NCBI GenBank assembly: GCA_010279815.1
Contig: QEOQ01000508.1
Location: 2,007,129-2,071,128, forward strand
Reading direction: 5' to 3'
Source: Brachionus plicatilis
Lineage: Eukaryota; Rotifera; Eurotatoria; Ploima; Brachionidae
Length of the DNA: 64,000 bases
Shown: piece after piece, positions 19,019 to 30,298 of the stretch
Layout: each line of letters begins with the position of its first letter
Numbering within the stretch: position 1 is the stretch's first letter
Notes under the pieces: model-generated
What the model was told of the DNA's origin: nothing
What the model saw: the letters and a program-made list of their open reading frames with translations, nothing else
Databases searched by the model: none
Program-made: the position numbers and the translations under genes

Positions 19019-21339
19019 TTACTTCTTAATTAAGCTACAGGGTTCAGCTTTAAGAAAGTTTCTAAAATTTTTATTTAAATAAATATAAAAAAATGTAAGG
19101 AAAGCTAGCGGAATTGAAAAAAATATTTCACCTACTTCTTTAACAATGGTACACACTTTATTAAAGCTGTAGCAAACATTTAGCCGTCTTAAGTAATTTG
19201 AGGTTTTTTCGTATAACACAAATGAGCTAATAATTACGTCAATTAATTTAAATACAATTAATGAGATTAGAAATAAAATCAAAATTTTTAAATTTTTTTG
19301 TAAATTATCTGTTTTTTTATACTTATTGAATTTTCGATCAGATTTTGTTTCCTGCCAATCAAGTTTTTTACCTTGATAAAAACTGTAATTTCAATTACAG
19401 TGAAAAATAGCATAAAAAAAACATCTTGAACCACAAAATTTATGATAAAAATCGCAATTATTAATTTAGGTGAATTAATTCCTTTGACAATCCAAATAGC
19501 TTGAGACAAACTAGAAGGCGCTAGATTATTTGAAAAAGAAAAATCTTTGTCTGGATATTCGGAATAATTGATCAAATCATCAATTTTAGCTTGAAAAAAA
19601 TTCATTTTTTTTGTAAAAATTTGATTAATATAGGATACGAAAATGAAATTTAAAAATGATATAATTGATATTAAATAAAGATTTTTTGAATTTTTAATTA
19701 TTTTAATTTTTTTTCTTAAATTTGGATCCAAATTTAAAAGACGATTTATTGACACAATTATTAAAGTCAAATTGGAACAAAATTTTAAAATAGACCCAGC
19801 AAAATCAACAATATAAATTTCAATAATTTGAAATGACAAGCTTCTATCTAAAAATGTGCAATGATATCCATTCGGAGTGTTACATTTACCAACCAAATGA
19901 ATTAATCGAGTACCAAGGTACAAATTATTCACTATTGAATTATAAAACATCATTTTTTCTAGAAATATTTTTTTTGTATTCGAATTGAGTATTTTAAGTA
20001 AAATATAATAATTTAATGAGTTTGTTGCCAAGCCGAAAATGATCAAAACATATGATGGATAGATTAAAATAAGATCTAATAATTCAAATTTGTAAAATAG
20101 AACTAATTCGGAGGCTTTTTCTGGAACACGCTGTTTTGATACTGAGCATAGATTTTTCATTTTGTCAAAGTTACATGCTTTTATCATTATTTCGACCAAA
20201 GTCTCATTTGAACATGAATTTAATATTCTCACTTGAGGAATTCGAACATGTTTTAGTATAATTCTAGAAAGTTTAAACAACCATATCATTAAGCATGTAC
20301 AATTTGATGAATGCTGTGATGAAATTGTTGGTATTACTAGATTATAATCTGGAAAATCTTTAAATATACAAAAATGATTGTCATCTAACCAGTCTAGATC
20401 AGTTTGTCTATTAAACTTAAAGTCTTGGAAAGAAATAATTGTAGCTTTGTCCATGTTGTTTATGATGTCAGATTTGTTGCTAAAATTTATTCTCAGATTT
20501 TCATTAATGCGCTTAATCCATTCAATTCCTTGACTCAAAAAATACAGCTTGTTGTCAATAAATAAATGTATAACTTTTATTCTGATTGATTCAAATACAT
20601 TATAATCAATTGACTGCATTAAGCCAAAAATTTTTATTTCTTGTATATTTTTAAATATCATCATACTTTTTGTCAAAGTTCCCTTGTAACAGTAAAACAC
20701 AAGTTCATTTACAGAAGCATTTACTTGTTCATTAGTGAAAGAAGCATCAAAACTAAGCTGATTAAATCGAATGGCACTTTTTGATAGTCCGTGAAATTTT
20801 AATTCATTTATTGAAGAATTTCTGAAAATATACGGACATGTGTTTAGGGAATATTTGACTGTGAATGCAAATTCAACAAGACTTATTCCATCAAATAGTC
20901 CTTTTTTAGAAATTAAAGGGCATTGGTGACAACCTTTGTCTAATTTTGAGCGGTAAAAATAAACTTCCACTTGCGTAAATCTTTCATTTAAATCTTTAAA
21001 TAGTAAAAATGAAGAATTAAATCCTTTGATAAAATAAAAATATAATTTTATTTGGTTTTGATTAGGTTTTAATAAAGAATCAATTCCTCTGAATGAAAGA
21101 GAATGATCTAGTAGAAGTTTTTGACTTGGCCAAAACTCAATAATTCTTTTCAAACTAAAACCGCTTAAATTAAAGCAAAAAAAATTTATTCTTTGAAATG
21201 AATTGAAGTTTTTAAAGACCAAATTGCTTGAGTTATCCAACCTGGCAAGCTCTGATGATTTGGAGCAGAGTTGATCATTTGAATTGATCCATTTACCAAA
21301 AACTGTAGGAAAAATACTTAAACAGAACCATAAAAGCAT
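19019..21339 (-). pseudogene. Large-ectodomain 7TM receptor-like gene with one frameshift
   Basis: The main frame (21339-19288) encodes 683 residues: a signal peptide (1-17), a roughly 400-residue extracellular part with scattered Cys and N-glycosylation sites and weak leucine-rich-repeat-like spacing, ending in a CTC-MIWLF cap-like motif, then five membrane helices starting at about residue 418 (YVLIIFGLATNSLNYYILL). The third helix ends SINRLLNL, in the place of the DRY motif of rhodopsin-class receptors. Helices 6 and 7 lie in a second frame (19282-19019). Compared with copy A, two extra bases near 19320 (AAGTATA against AGATA) cause the shift. If real, the receptor loses helices 6-7. The ligand is unknown and I do not recognise an orthologue; it may be a lineage-specific family. 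A sequencing error or still-segregating allele could explain the frameshift. Confidence 0.65.
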
Positions 21340-22195
21340 CTCAATACAAATAATCTAAATATGAAATTTTTTAAATAAAAAAATAATTATTAAATTAAAT
21401 CAAATTTTATAGTGTTGATTAGATAAAAAGGTTTTAGAGTATACTTACTATTTAAAAAAATATTATTCATACAATATATCAAATAAAAACAACAATTCAA
21501 ATACGAGAATTAAATTTCATTTAAAACAGCCAAAAATTTTTTGAATCTATTGCTTACGTCAATTTAAATTTTTTTATTAAAATTTAAAAATTAAAGTAAT
21601 CAATAATGATTCAAAATTTGGAATAAGATTTCAACTTGGAATCTGAGAAAACATATCCAAAATTTTTATTGTAAATATTAGGGATATTTCTAAATTCATA
21701 AAATTTAGTCTAAAAATGAAATTTTTAACCTAATTAAATCATTAATTAAACCCTATAATAATTTGTATCCTCGAATCTACTGACTTTTACTTTATAGATT
21801 TACTCACAATGATAATATTTATGTCACACTCCAATGACCACTACTGTGCATAAATATAGCATTTTCATATTTAATAGATTATTTGCTTTTAAATTGCTTT
21901 TAAATATTATAAAGTTACTTTGTTTTCAAAATATTATATTTATGTACAGTTTTATAAACATAAAAAATCGAATTTTTCTAAGAAAGATCGAATTTTATTC
22001 CTATTAATTTCACCGTAGCAATAAAAACATGTTTTGTTTTTTAATCATAGACATTAACATCTTAAATTTCTATTTCTCTTTTTTCATCATTTAAAAAATA
22101 GCATCTTTCTCGATCAACCATCTAAATAACATTACTTATTATTTTTTAATAAAAATTATCAATTTGTTAAAAATATTGGATTTCTATTTAATATA
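21340..22195. other. Non-coding receptor 5' flank
   Basis: Homologous to 5908-6480 of copy A (for example AAAATTTGGAATAAGATTT in both), and ends at the empty site of the piggyBac insertion near 22115. No gene seen. Confidence 0.6.
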
Positions 22196-22199
22196 CCGT

Positions 22200-22495
22200 A
22201 AGCTCGGACTTATAGACGCAGCATCTACTCCGAAAAAGGGTGTAGGATTACTTTGGATATTTCGCTAAAGTATAAAATGAAAAGAGTAGGTGAGAGACAG
22301 TTACCTTGAGGTACACCACCGTGTATGTTCCTTGAAGACGAAAAGCAGTTGTTGAGACGTACTCTGAAATCTCGATTAGTAATGAAACTTTGAATCCACT
22401 TTTTAAGGCTTGGACTGATGTTTTATAAAAAAGAAAAGCCTTTTCAAGGTCGAAAAAAACTGCTCCAACAAAGCGTTTCTTTTTTTAGTCAATTA
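22200..22495 (-). pseudogene. LINE reverse transcriptase fragment
   Basis: On the minus strand, with one frameshift: GAVFFDLEKAF (RT motif A), then WIQSFITNRDFRVRLNNCFS, and HGGVPQGNCLSPTLFILYF (motif B), in the order typical of Jockey/CR1-like non-LTR reverse transcriptases. Where the YADD catalytic box should follow, the sequence reads GVDAASIS, so the aspartates are lost. About 95 codons remain. No EEP or 3' end is attached. Confidence 0.75.
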
Positions 22496-22892
22496 GTTAT
22501 CGTTATCTAATTGTTTAGCAAAAAAAGGAAAAAATTGGAAGCATAGTGAGATTTAAAGCAATGTCTCGAAATGAACATTTCGAGACATTGCGTGTACATT
22601 TGCAAAATACCAAAAAATCCAAAAAAAATTTTCCGAGCTATCTATTTTAACCCTGACTAACCCTTATACACAAGATTTTATCCGGATTAACAAATTCATT
22701 TAAATTGTAGAACGATTATAAAAAATAGGTGTCCGAAAATTTTTTTACGAATGAAAATTCCGGATTAACCAGATTAGACTGTACATCTTTTTCTACGCAA
22801 TCGCAAACTTTAAAACAAACAATTTACAATGATATTATTGAATATGCTCCAGAGACTTCAATTGAGTTGATTGAATTTGTGTTTATCTAATG

Positions 22893-22953
22893 CAACTACT
22901 ACTACTACTAATAATAATAAAAATAATAAAGATAATAATAATAATAATAATAA
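22893..22953. repeat. (ACT)n/(TAA)n trinucleotide microsatellite
   Basis: ACTACTACTACTAATAATAAT followed by further (TAA) units with two interruptions. Confidence 0.85.
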
Positions 22954-23479
22954 TTTCAATGACAAAAATTTTCGAAAATATCATAAAAAGTCTAATTAAT
23001 TTTTTTTGGTTAAATTTAAGTTTATTTTGTATTTAAAAATGTGGTATTGATTTAATTCAAGAATTTAGATAAGACTTTGAAATTGCATATAAGATTTTTT
23101 GAATGAAAATGATTTAAATGGATATGAAGTTACTATTTAAAAAGGGAAAATTCAGAAAATGTTTGATAAAAATCTTGAACAATAAAAATATCAAGAATCT
23201 TCAAAAATTAGATTCAAAATTAATGTAAGATATAAAATTTAGATTAATCCTGACGATATCATTCCTAATAGTACTAATGAAACCTAAATAAATATCTTAT
23301 TGATGAATATCTGTAATTAGTTTATCTAAAAATGGAGAATAAAAATCATCTCACTTAATCTCAATATTCAATAACCTTCAATTCTGGCAAAATATAATAT
23401 ATAGAAGAAAATTAAATTTTTTTTGTGTGAGCATTGGCTTTATCATCAGGATGATTATTTAATCAAAATGAGATACCCG

Positions 23480-24420
23480 AATCACAATTTATTTTTTCAA
23501 CCGGAAATGGAGCAATCAGGATTGAAGATGAAGTTGTTCCTAAGGAAAATGTTGGTTATTAAAAAGTAACAATGTTGTTTCATACAACTTTGATAATCTT
23601 GATTTTCCCTTCTTAAAGTCTGCATTGGTTCGGTAATTTTTAACATTATAGGTGTTTAGATTCCTTTTGATAATGACAAGCTTGAAAAATATTTTAATTT
23701 TAAATCAAAAATTTCAGCAATAGAAACAATGTTTGAAGATAATCAAAGCGAAAGTTTTCTCTTGGTAAGGGGACTGGAACTGTGACCACGAACGATTAAA
23801 ACTTTTAAACAGATTATTTAAAAAATTTATTAGAAAAAACACTCTTGTTTATTACTTTTAAAATTTTATAAATCATAAATCATGCTTATAAAAATGGTGA
23901 CTATTTTACCAAATTAGATCATATTTCTTTTAAATAAAATGATTTTGTTTATGTTAACTTTTTTGATGTCTTCTTTAATATGTGTAAACTGAGTGACCAC
24001 AATCCAGTTTATTGTGAAATTCACTTCAAAGAAGAAGAGTTTGAAGAAGTTCCAAATGTTCAGAGATTTCATTGGTAAAATATTATACAATTTTTATTAA
24101 AACATACTTTTTCAACAATTCAGAAAATCTGGGAAAATTACTTCAAAATATTTCACATATCAATACAGATAATAAGGCGTATGTGACTCAACTTATTAAT
24201 GAAATTGCTGAAAATCGGCCTCGCTTTTTCCTTTAGTCAGCTAGAAAAAGTGAAAAAGACACTATTTGTAAAAAATACTCTATATATATATTTCAAAATA
24301 CATTTGTCCTCTTAATGTTGCAATTGATGTCCTGAAAAATGAAACTAAAAGCTATTCTTAGAATTTGAAAACTTAATTTAAAAAACGTGTCACTAGGATC
24401 ATTGATCAATCTTGAAAAAA
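23480..24420 (+). pseudogene. LINE endonuclease fragment (GDWN type)
   Basis: The + strand, read across frames, gives FNIIGV-IPFDNDKLEKYF, then GDWNCDHERLKLLNRLF and LSDHNPVYCEIHF, in the correct order for the second half of an EEP endonuclease (GDxN and SDH motifs with catalytic Asp and His). Stops and frameshifts are frequent. A segment (LLQNISHINTDNKAYVTQLINEI) may be the beginning of the region before the reverse transcriptase. The GDWN variant and the order differ from the retroelement at 14858-17140, so it is another family. Confidence 0.65.
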
Positions 24421-24859
24421 AAGGAGAGAGAATTAATTAGAGTATGAAATTTCAATGAAGAACAAATAAAAGACTTTAGGTAAAAGATTGTGATAGAATT
24501 CAAAAAATATCTGCTCTTGATGAATTTTTTTGGAAAATTTCAAAAAACATCATCTTTTGACTCGTCTTTTGTTTTTTGACTCCAAATTTAAAATAGAAAT
24601 CGAGCAGTATAATAAAGGCTCAAGATCGTTCGAACTTGCTTTCTAACATCTCTTTTTAATTTTGATAGGGAGAAATTCAAAATTGTCATAAAAAAAAAAC
24701 AAAATTGTCATAAGAAAATTTTCATGTGATAATTAGTCATATATGAAAAAATAAACAAAGAAATAACAAATGATTGATTAATTTTTAGAATTTATTATTT
24801 AAAAAAAAAAAAAATCTCTAGAAAAAGAATCTAATTCCAGTGCAAAACAATTAAGTTGC

Positions 24860-25334
24860 TTATTCTAAATCAATACAAAATTTAGAAAATTTTGGGGTAT
24901 AATTTTCAACAAAAAAATGAGTAAACAAAAGCAAATCAGTATATTTTTTTAAAGTATTAAACTCGTCTATGATATTTGTTTGATCAAAGACTAATTTACC
25001 AGGATCTAGATTCATAGCTAAAGATAATGCATATCCTAGGACAAATAAGCCACAGTCTTTGTTACCTTTTTGTTTCGAAACATTGATATAGACAACGACA
25101 ATGCCAATTAGCCAAAACAATCCAGTGGTTTTCAGCATGTAAAACTTGAATTGAAGCTTCGACATAAGTCTCACGCTCTTTGTTCTGTAAAAGAATATAA
25201 CATGCTGGGTACATTTGGTTCTGATAATAACCATGAACGAAGAAAATAAAATTTAAAATAGTGAAAAAGTCTATAAAATTTATTTGAAAATTTAACTTTG
25301 TATCTTGTCTAAAAATATGTATTTTTTTCATCAA
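24860..25334 (-). pseudogene. Ulp1/SENP-like cysteine protease relic
   Basis: Two overlapping minus-strand frames complement each other. The frame 25334-25062 gives YVEASIQVLHAENHWIVLAN, with the catalytic His in HW. The frame 25234-24860 gives INVSKQKGNKDCGLFVLGYALSLAMNLDP, with the oxyanion Gln and catalytic Cys. The segment that normally carries the catalytic Asp (yDS) between them is missing and the frame is shifted. The N-terminal start is unclear. The KQKGNKDCGLF style is typical of Ulp1-like proteins carried by DNA transposons in invertebrates. It lies 9 bp from the end of the Ly6 gene on the same strand. Confidence 0.65.
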
Positions 25335-25342
25335 TTAATTAT

Positions 25343-25690
25343 TCAAAATAATAATTTTAAACCTAAAAGATTTAAAAATAATAAAAGAAAAAAGCTTGAA
25401 ATAAATTTTTGAGATGAATTGAAAGACATGTTGTTGCAATTATCGGTTTGACAGCAATATTCAATACCATCATTTACAGCTCCAGGGGTACAAGTTCTCT
25501 TGCACGCTCTGTTAACATTTGACGAAAGAAATGTTGAACAAAATATTTCTTCATTTGAACAGTTCTTTATGTTACTTGAATCTACTATCAAACAGTTTTG
25601 ACAACTGTAACATCTCAATGCATTAATATTGAATATTTGAAACTCAATTACAATAACACATAAGACAACTTTGGCTGACGAAAAGAACAT
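25343..25690 (-). CDS. Ly6/uPAR-type three-finger surface protein (copy B)
   Basis: A 115-residue paralogue of the protein at 10264-10650: signal peptide 1-24 (ending INA), LU domain starting LRCYSCQNC and ending YCCQTDNCNN, hydrophobic C-terminal tail (SSFFLLLFLNLLGLKLLF) suggesting a GPI anchor. The loop between the fourth and fifth cysteines is shorter than in copy A, while all other cysteines are kept. Single exon and intact. The first five residues match the relic at 9747, so three copies of this gene have existed in the window. Confidence 0.8.
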   Translation of the reverse strand: MFFSSAKVVLCVIVIEFQIFNINALRCYSCQNCLIVDSSNIKNCSNEEIFCSTFLSSNVNRACKRTCTPGAVNDGIEYCCQTDNCNNMSFNSSQKFISSFFLLLFLNLLGLKLLF

Positions 25691-26330
25691 TATCTTTTTT
25701 TTTTAAGCTTATCTCTATTTTTTAAATGAATTATCTTTGAATATAAATAAATGAAGATGCTTCAGATTTATAAATAGTATGAGCTGGAAATTCAAATAAA
25801 ATTACTTCTTCTGATTCTTATCTGATTATTCATTCAAAATAAAAAAATGCAAAATATTTTTTTAAATTAAAATTGTTAATAAATTAAAAATTAACAATTT
25901 TTAATTTAGAAATTTGGCAACAATCACTTGGAATTATTTTATTTCTTTTTTTTTATGAATCATTCTTTAAAAATTTGAGAATAATCACTTTCAATTTTTT
26001 CTCTTTTATCTATTTAATTTACCATTTTAAAAATCCACAAAATCATTCTACCATAAAATAAAACAAAGATTTGATTTTATTCATTGGCTTATTAAGAAAA
26101 GACAGCACCTCAAATTTTAACTCCAGCTCCGAATTCAAGACTTAAATTAAAATGAAATATAATTTTTTATGTCTTATTTTTAAAAGAAAAGACCAACAAA
26201 GAGATAAAGAATGAGTCTCATCAATCACAAAAAATTTTAATTCTGTAAAATAATTTTTTCTTTATTTTTTTATTGAAGATAAACATTATTCTTTTTAGTT
26301 TATTATCTACTTTAAAAGATTAATGGAGGT
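25691..26330. other. Ly6 5' flank, duplicated
   Basis: Homologous to 10651-11230. Conservation over 400 bp next to both start codons makes this the likely promoter region, but no defined motif can be named. Confidence 0.5.
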
Positions 26331-26756
26331 ATGGACAATATTTTATTAAATACAATTATTCATCAATTCAAAAATTATTAATTTCAATTAATTTTTCAAC
26401 TCTAGGACTATTCGATTATTCGATTATTCGAATATTCAGCTTTTCAGGGAAATAACTCAGAATAAATTTATTAAAATCCCTCTTTGCGTCAAATTAACCG
26501 GATTCCCTTAACCGGGGCTGCGCCCCAGACCCCATTCAATCCACAGTATGTTTAAAGAAAATTCTACCGGAAATTATTTGAAAATTTAACAATCATTTAA
26601 TAGCCGAATAATCGAATAGTCCTAGAGTTGAATAATCGAATAATCGAATAGTCCTAGAGTTGAATAATCGAATTATCGAATAGTCCTTGAGTTGAATAAT
26701 CGAATAGTCCTAGAGTTGAATAATCGAATAATTGGTATATATCGAATTTTGTCCAT
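26331..26756. mobile_element. Inverted-repeat element with tandemly amplified right arm
   Basis: The outer ends are ATGGACAA... (26331) and ...TTTTGTCCAT (26756). Inside lie CAACTCTAGGACTATTCGATT on the left (about 26398-26418) and, on the right, four tandem copies of its reverse complement starting at 26613, 26645, 26677 and 26701 (spacing 32, 32, 24 bp). The centre contains a GC-rich palindrome GGGGCTGCGCCCC near 26514-26526. No coding capacity. Confidence 0.65.
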
Positions 26757-27433
26757 GACTGGAAACAACTTGAATAAACTAAAGTATTATTTATTTATTT
26801 TTATGGTACTGTGATTTTTTGAATATAAAATGAACAATTTAAATTAATATTGCTCTTTTTTAATATCCTAAACTTGCTCTTCACCTCAAATTTCATCAAT
26901 AATCATTTTATTTTTCTAAATTAACTTTTATCTTAAATTGTTCTAATTCTGCAATTTAATTTTAATTTCATTGAAGTGGATATAATTTGGGTAGTACCAA
27001 GTTTGTATCACCAAATACAATTTTTTGACTCATTGTTTAAACAAAGATTCAACTTAAATTTTTTTTCCTTGTTCCAAATTTTTTCTCAATATCAAAATAG
27101 AAAAAAAAATGGAAAAAATTTACCTAGAAAAATTTTCATTGAAAATAATCATATAAATTTAGAATAGAAAAATATCAAAATAGCAAAAAAAAGGTAAATT
27201 GAAGTTTGAGATCAAGATCGAAGGGTCAAAATATAAAATGTAATATTTTTTTTATTGATGAAGAAAAAAAAATTTTCTAATTTTCTAATTTTTGAGACCC
27301 TAAATTAATTTAAAAAAAAAACTTTTGCATTGTCTTGTGAGGTCTTACTAAAATTTAAATAATTTATTTCAAAAGAGTAATTAGACAAAAAAGAGTCAAA
27401 TTTAAATTATTTTATTAACTTGAATAAAACAGC
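26757..27433. other. LRRC47 3' flank, non-coding
   Basis: AT-rich. The part 27020-27390 reappears in segment C (31040-31385), and its end in copy A (11530-11730). The 63-codon open frame at 26976 is not supported. Confidence 0.5.
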
Positions 27434-29182
27434 CTAATTGCCTTCATACATTCTTAAGACATTGATTTGAGTCTTTAGATCGATTGCTTCATTAAAATTT
27501 AGATCAATTCTAGACGGATAGACACTCTTCAAGCAGGAATTAGAATCGACTAGTCTAACTTGTTGAACTAAAATTGTGTGTCTTAACTTTTGTTCGTCGC
27601 TTTGATCTATTTTTAAATCTTCGACTTGCTCACTTAGATCAAGTTTAGACACAACTCCTGCCTCAAACATTCCAATTATTAGTTTTTCCATTACTTTTTT
27701 ACAAGAATCGATAGAATCAGAGCTTGTGATTTCGACCAAAATCTCTTTGGTGCTTGGAGACATGCGGGTTTTGTCAGCATTTGTCAAAGGCGGAAGAGAA
27801 ATAATTGCTTCTGAGTCTTCTAAAAAGGCGAATTTGCTTTGTTTTTCTACCAATGTTAGATATTTATAGATCCCTGACAGTTGATTGCGCTTTTTTGCTT
27901 TGCGTTCAGCTTCAGCTTCATCCAGCAACTTGAAAAAATATTCACTTGCCTGAATTGGATACTTTCTCCCCAATGGAACCAACTTCAAAAATTTAATTCA
28001 ACTATTAGAAAAAATTAACTTTTAAAAAACCTCTATTTTAGTTGGATCTTCAGCCATATAACACAATTTATCCTTAATGTTTTGCAAATCATGAGTGGCT
28101 ATTGTGGCCAGAGTTCGCTTTTGACAATCTTCTTCATGTAATTTTGTCTATAAAAAAATTTAATTTTACTCAACAAAAAAAATCTTTTAAATTACTTGTA
28201 AGCTTAGGAATTTTTTTAAATTTCCAGCAGTCTCTAGGTCAATGGAGCGAAATATGGCGCAGAGAATAAACGGTCTCACATCATTTACCGAGTCACTTAT
28301 TCTAATTTCTTTGCTGATAAATTGTTGGTCCTGACAATGGTACACTTTTATCAGATCATATTCAGTGACTTGGTCTTGTTGTTTTTTCTTTTTTTGAGCT
28401 TTGGACTTGTCTTGGGATTTTTTTTTCAATTCTTCCGCATAAATCCGTTCTAAATATTCAATGATAGGCTTCATTTTATTCTGGTCTACCAATTTTTTGA
28501 GTCTGTTGTCTTTTAGTTTATTTTCTTTGAGAAGTAAATCTTTTAGCTTAATGCATTGGCACAAGTTAGCTGGAACTTGTTTAATATTATTGTTTTCTAA
28601 ATTAAAGAGCTTGAGAGATGCGAGTTGGACTAGGTTTTCTGACAGTTCTTCTAATTGATTGAATGAAGCATTCAATTCAGCCAAATGCTCAAGTTTTTCC
28701 GAGCCTAAATCATCCGGCAGCGATTTAAAGCTGTTTCGGCTAATATTTAAAACTGCAAGTTTTGATAGCTTATTCAAAGGAAACAAGGAAGTGAGCTGAT
28801 TGCCGCTTAGATTTACAGTGAATAATTCAGTTAAATTGCCAATCTCGGCGGGCAGTTGACCAATTTTGTTATTTGACAAATCCAAATTTTTGAGATGTTT
28901 CAGAAGACCAATTTCAGCTGGTACTTCAGCCAATTCGTTTGAGTGGCACAAAAAAGATGTCAGATTTTCTATTAGAGATATTTGTTTTGGCAAAGAGCTC
29001 AATTTGGTTCGAGCAATTTCCAAAAAGTTTAGATTTTTCAGTTTGAAAATACTTTCATTAAGCTGTCCGCCGTTGTCTTCGATTCGCTTCGAAATTTCAC
29101 TTCCCACAAGAATTAACTCATAGCGTTTGGTCTCGAATGCTCGCTGAACTTCTGGCCAATTTTTTGTCCCCGAATTTGACAT
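27434..29182 (-). CDS. LRRC47: LRRC47, leucine-rich repeat protein with tRNA-synthetase-like C terminus
   Basis: Three exons: 29182-28196, 28147-28031 and 27982-27434, each intron 48 bp with GT-AG borders, giving 550 residues (human about 583). Exon 1 encodes a leucine-rich repeat array (residues about 45-250; for example LKNLDLSNNKIGQLPAEIGN), then a Lys-rich linker (EELKKKSQDKSKAQKKKK). The rest corresponds to the B3/B4-like domain related to the phenylalanyl-tRNA synthetase beta chain (PLGRKYPIQASE, LSGIYKYLTLVEK, SLPPLTNADKT, and near the end QQVRLVDSNSCLKSVYPSR). LRRC47 is widely conserved in animals; a role linked to translation or RNA binding is proposed in the literature, but its mechanism is not settled. 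This is the only complete copy in the window; that at 11732-13135 is broken. Confidence 0.93.
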
Positions 29183-30298
29183 TTTTCTATTTTATTTTTT
29201 GAGCAAAATATTGACTTGATTTTTATTTAATAAGAATTTAACAACACGTTGAAATTATCATAATATTTCAAAATTTGAATTTAGATTTTACTGTAAACTA
29301 TTCTAACATTTTCTCATTCTTAAATAAATTTAAGAAAAAGAAAATTTAAAATTATGAAAAAATCATTGGTTTCGATACATTTTAGCATGAAATTTTTTTT
29401 TCTAGAATAAATATAAATCTTTTTTTTTGTATTTTTTATAAGACAAAATGTTGTAAGATCCAATTTTAAGCTAATAATCAAATGCTTTTAATTAAAAATA
29501 AAGCCTAAAATTTTTATATCATGATATTTTATTTTTTTTTAATAATCAATTTAATCAAGTAATATTTTTATTTATTTGTTTTATGTTAAGATTCGAAAAT
29601 ATATTATCCAAGTCAATCTATAAGCTTAACTTTCATCAACTTAAATGAAATCACCACTTCTACTAAAAAAACTAACACGTTTTAGTAAAATTTTTCTTCA
29701 TTTTTTTGAAACAATAAATCAAGAAATCAAATAGAAAAGAAGAAATTATTACGAGGAATTGGAAAAAAGTGAACAAATCAAGAAATTAAACAATTATCCT
29801 CATACTAAATAGAATATTAATCATTCTTTAGAAATTCAAAGACAGATTTTTTTTTGTTTGTTTGATTTATCTTTAAATTCGAATATACTTATTATATTTT
29901 AATTTTTTTGATTTTCCAAAGTCTAAAATTGCTCATTCGTTTAATTACCACAAAATTGAAACAAAATTCTCAAAATGAGAAGGTAAATTCATTTTATAAT
30001 ATAATTTGAAATTTGATTGAAATAAAAGAAACAATTGTCTCATATTTTATTTATAAATAAACAAAAAATTATACTGAATTTACGTAATATATGTAAAATT
30101 AAGATAAACTGAAAGTTTAAAAAACATTTTTTTTTGTTGAAATTTTACTAAAAAAATGGACCAATCTAATTTAATATTATCGTAATATTATCGAAATTTT
30201 GCATCAAAATATTGACTATCAATCTAAAAATTGATTTTTCAAAATTTTAAAATCAGGCTGATTCAAGCTTTAAAATAAATAAAAATTATATCATAAAG
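29183..30298. other. Non-coding, includes LRRC47 upstream region
   Basis: Very AT-rich; no protein frame, RNA or terminal repeat recognised. Confidence 0.5.

Larger units (their letters stand above)
18510..28840. repeat. Segmental duplication, copy B
   Basis: Paralogous to 2130-13135. It retains single, uninterrupted versions of the sites where copy A has the hAT MITE, the Mutator-like remnant and the piggyBac element. It has its own insertions between the receptor gene and the Ly6 gene: a LINE reverse-transcriptase piece, a LINE endonuclease piece and a Ulp1-like relic. LRRC47 continues beyond 28840 into its intact 5' part, which copy A has lost. Confidence 0.85.

Noticed and set aside
19282..19345. 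A 14-nt GT...AG segment as an intron restoring the receptor frame
   Set aside because: Far below the 46-68 bp introns seen elsewhere in the window; a plain two-base frameshift is simpler.
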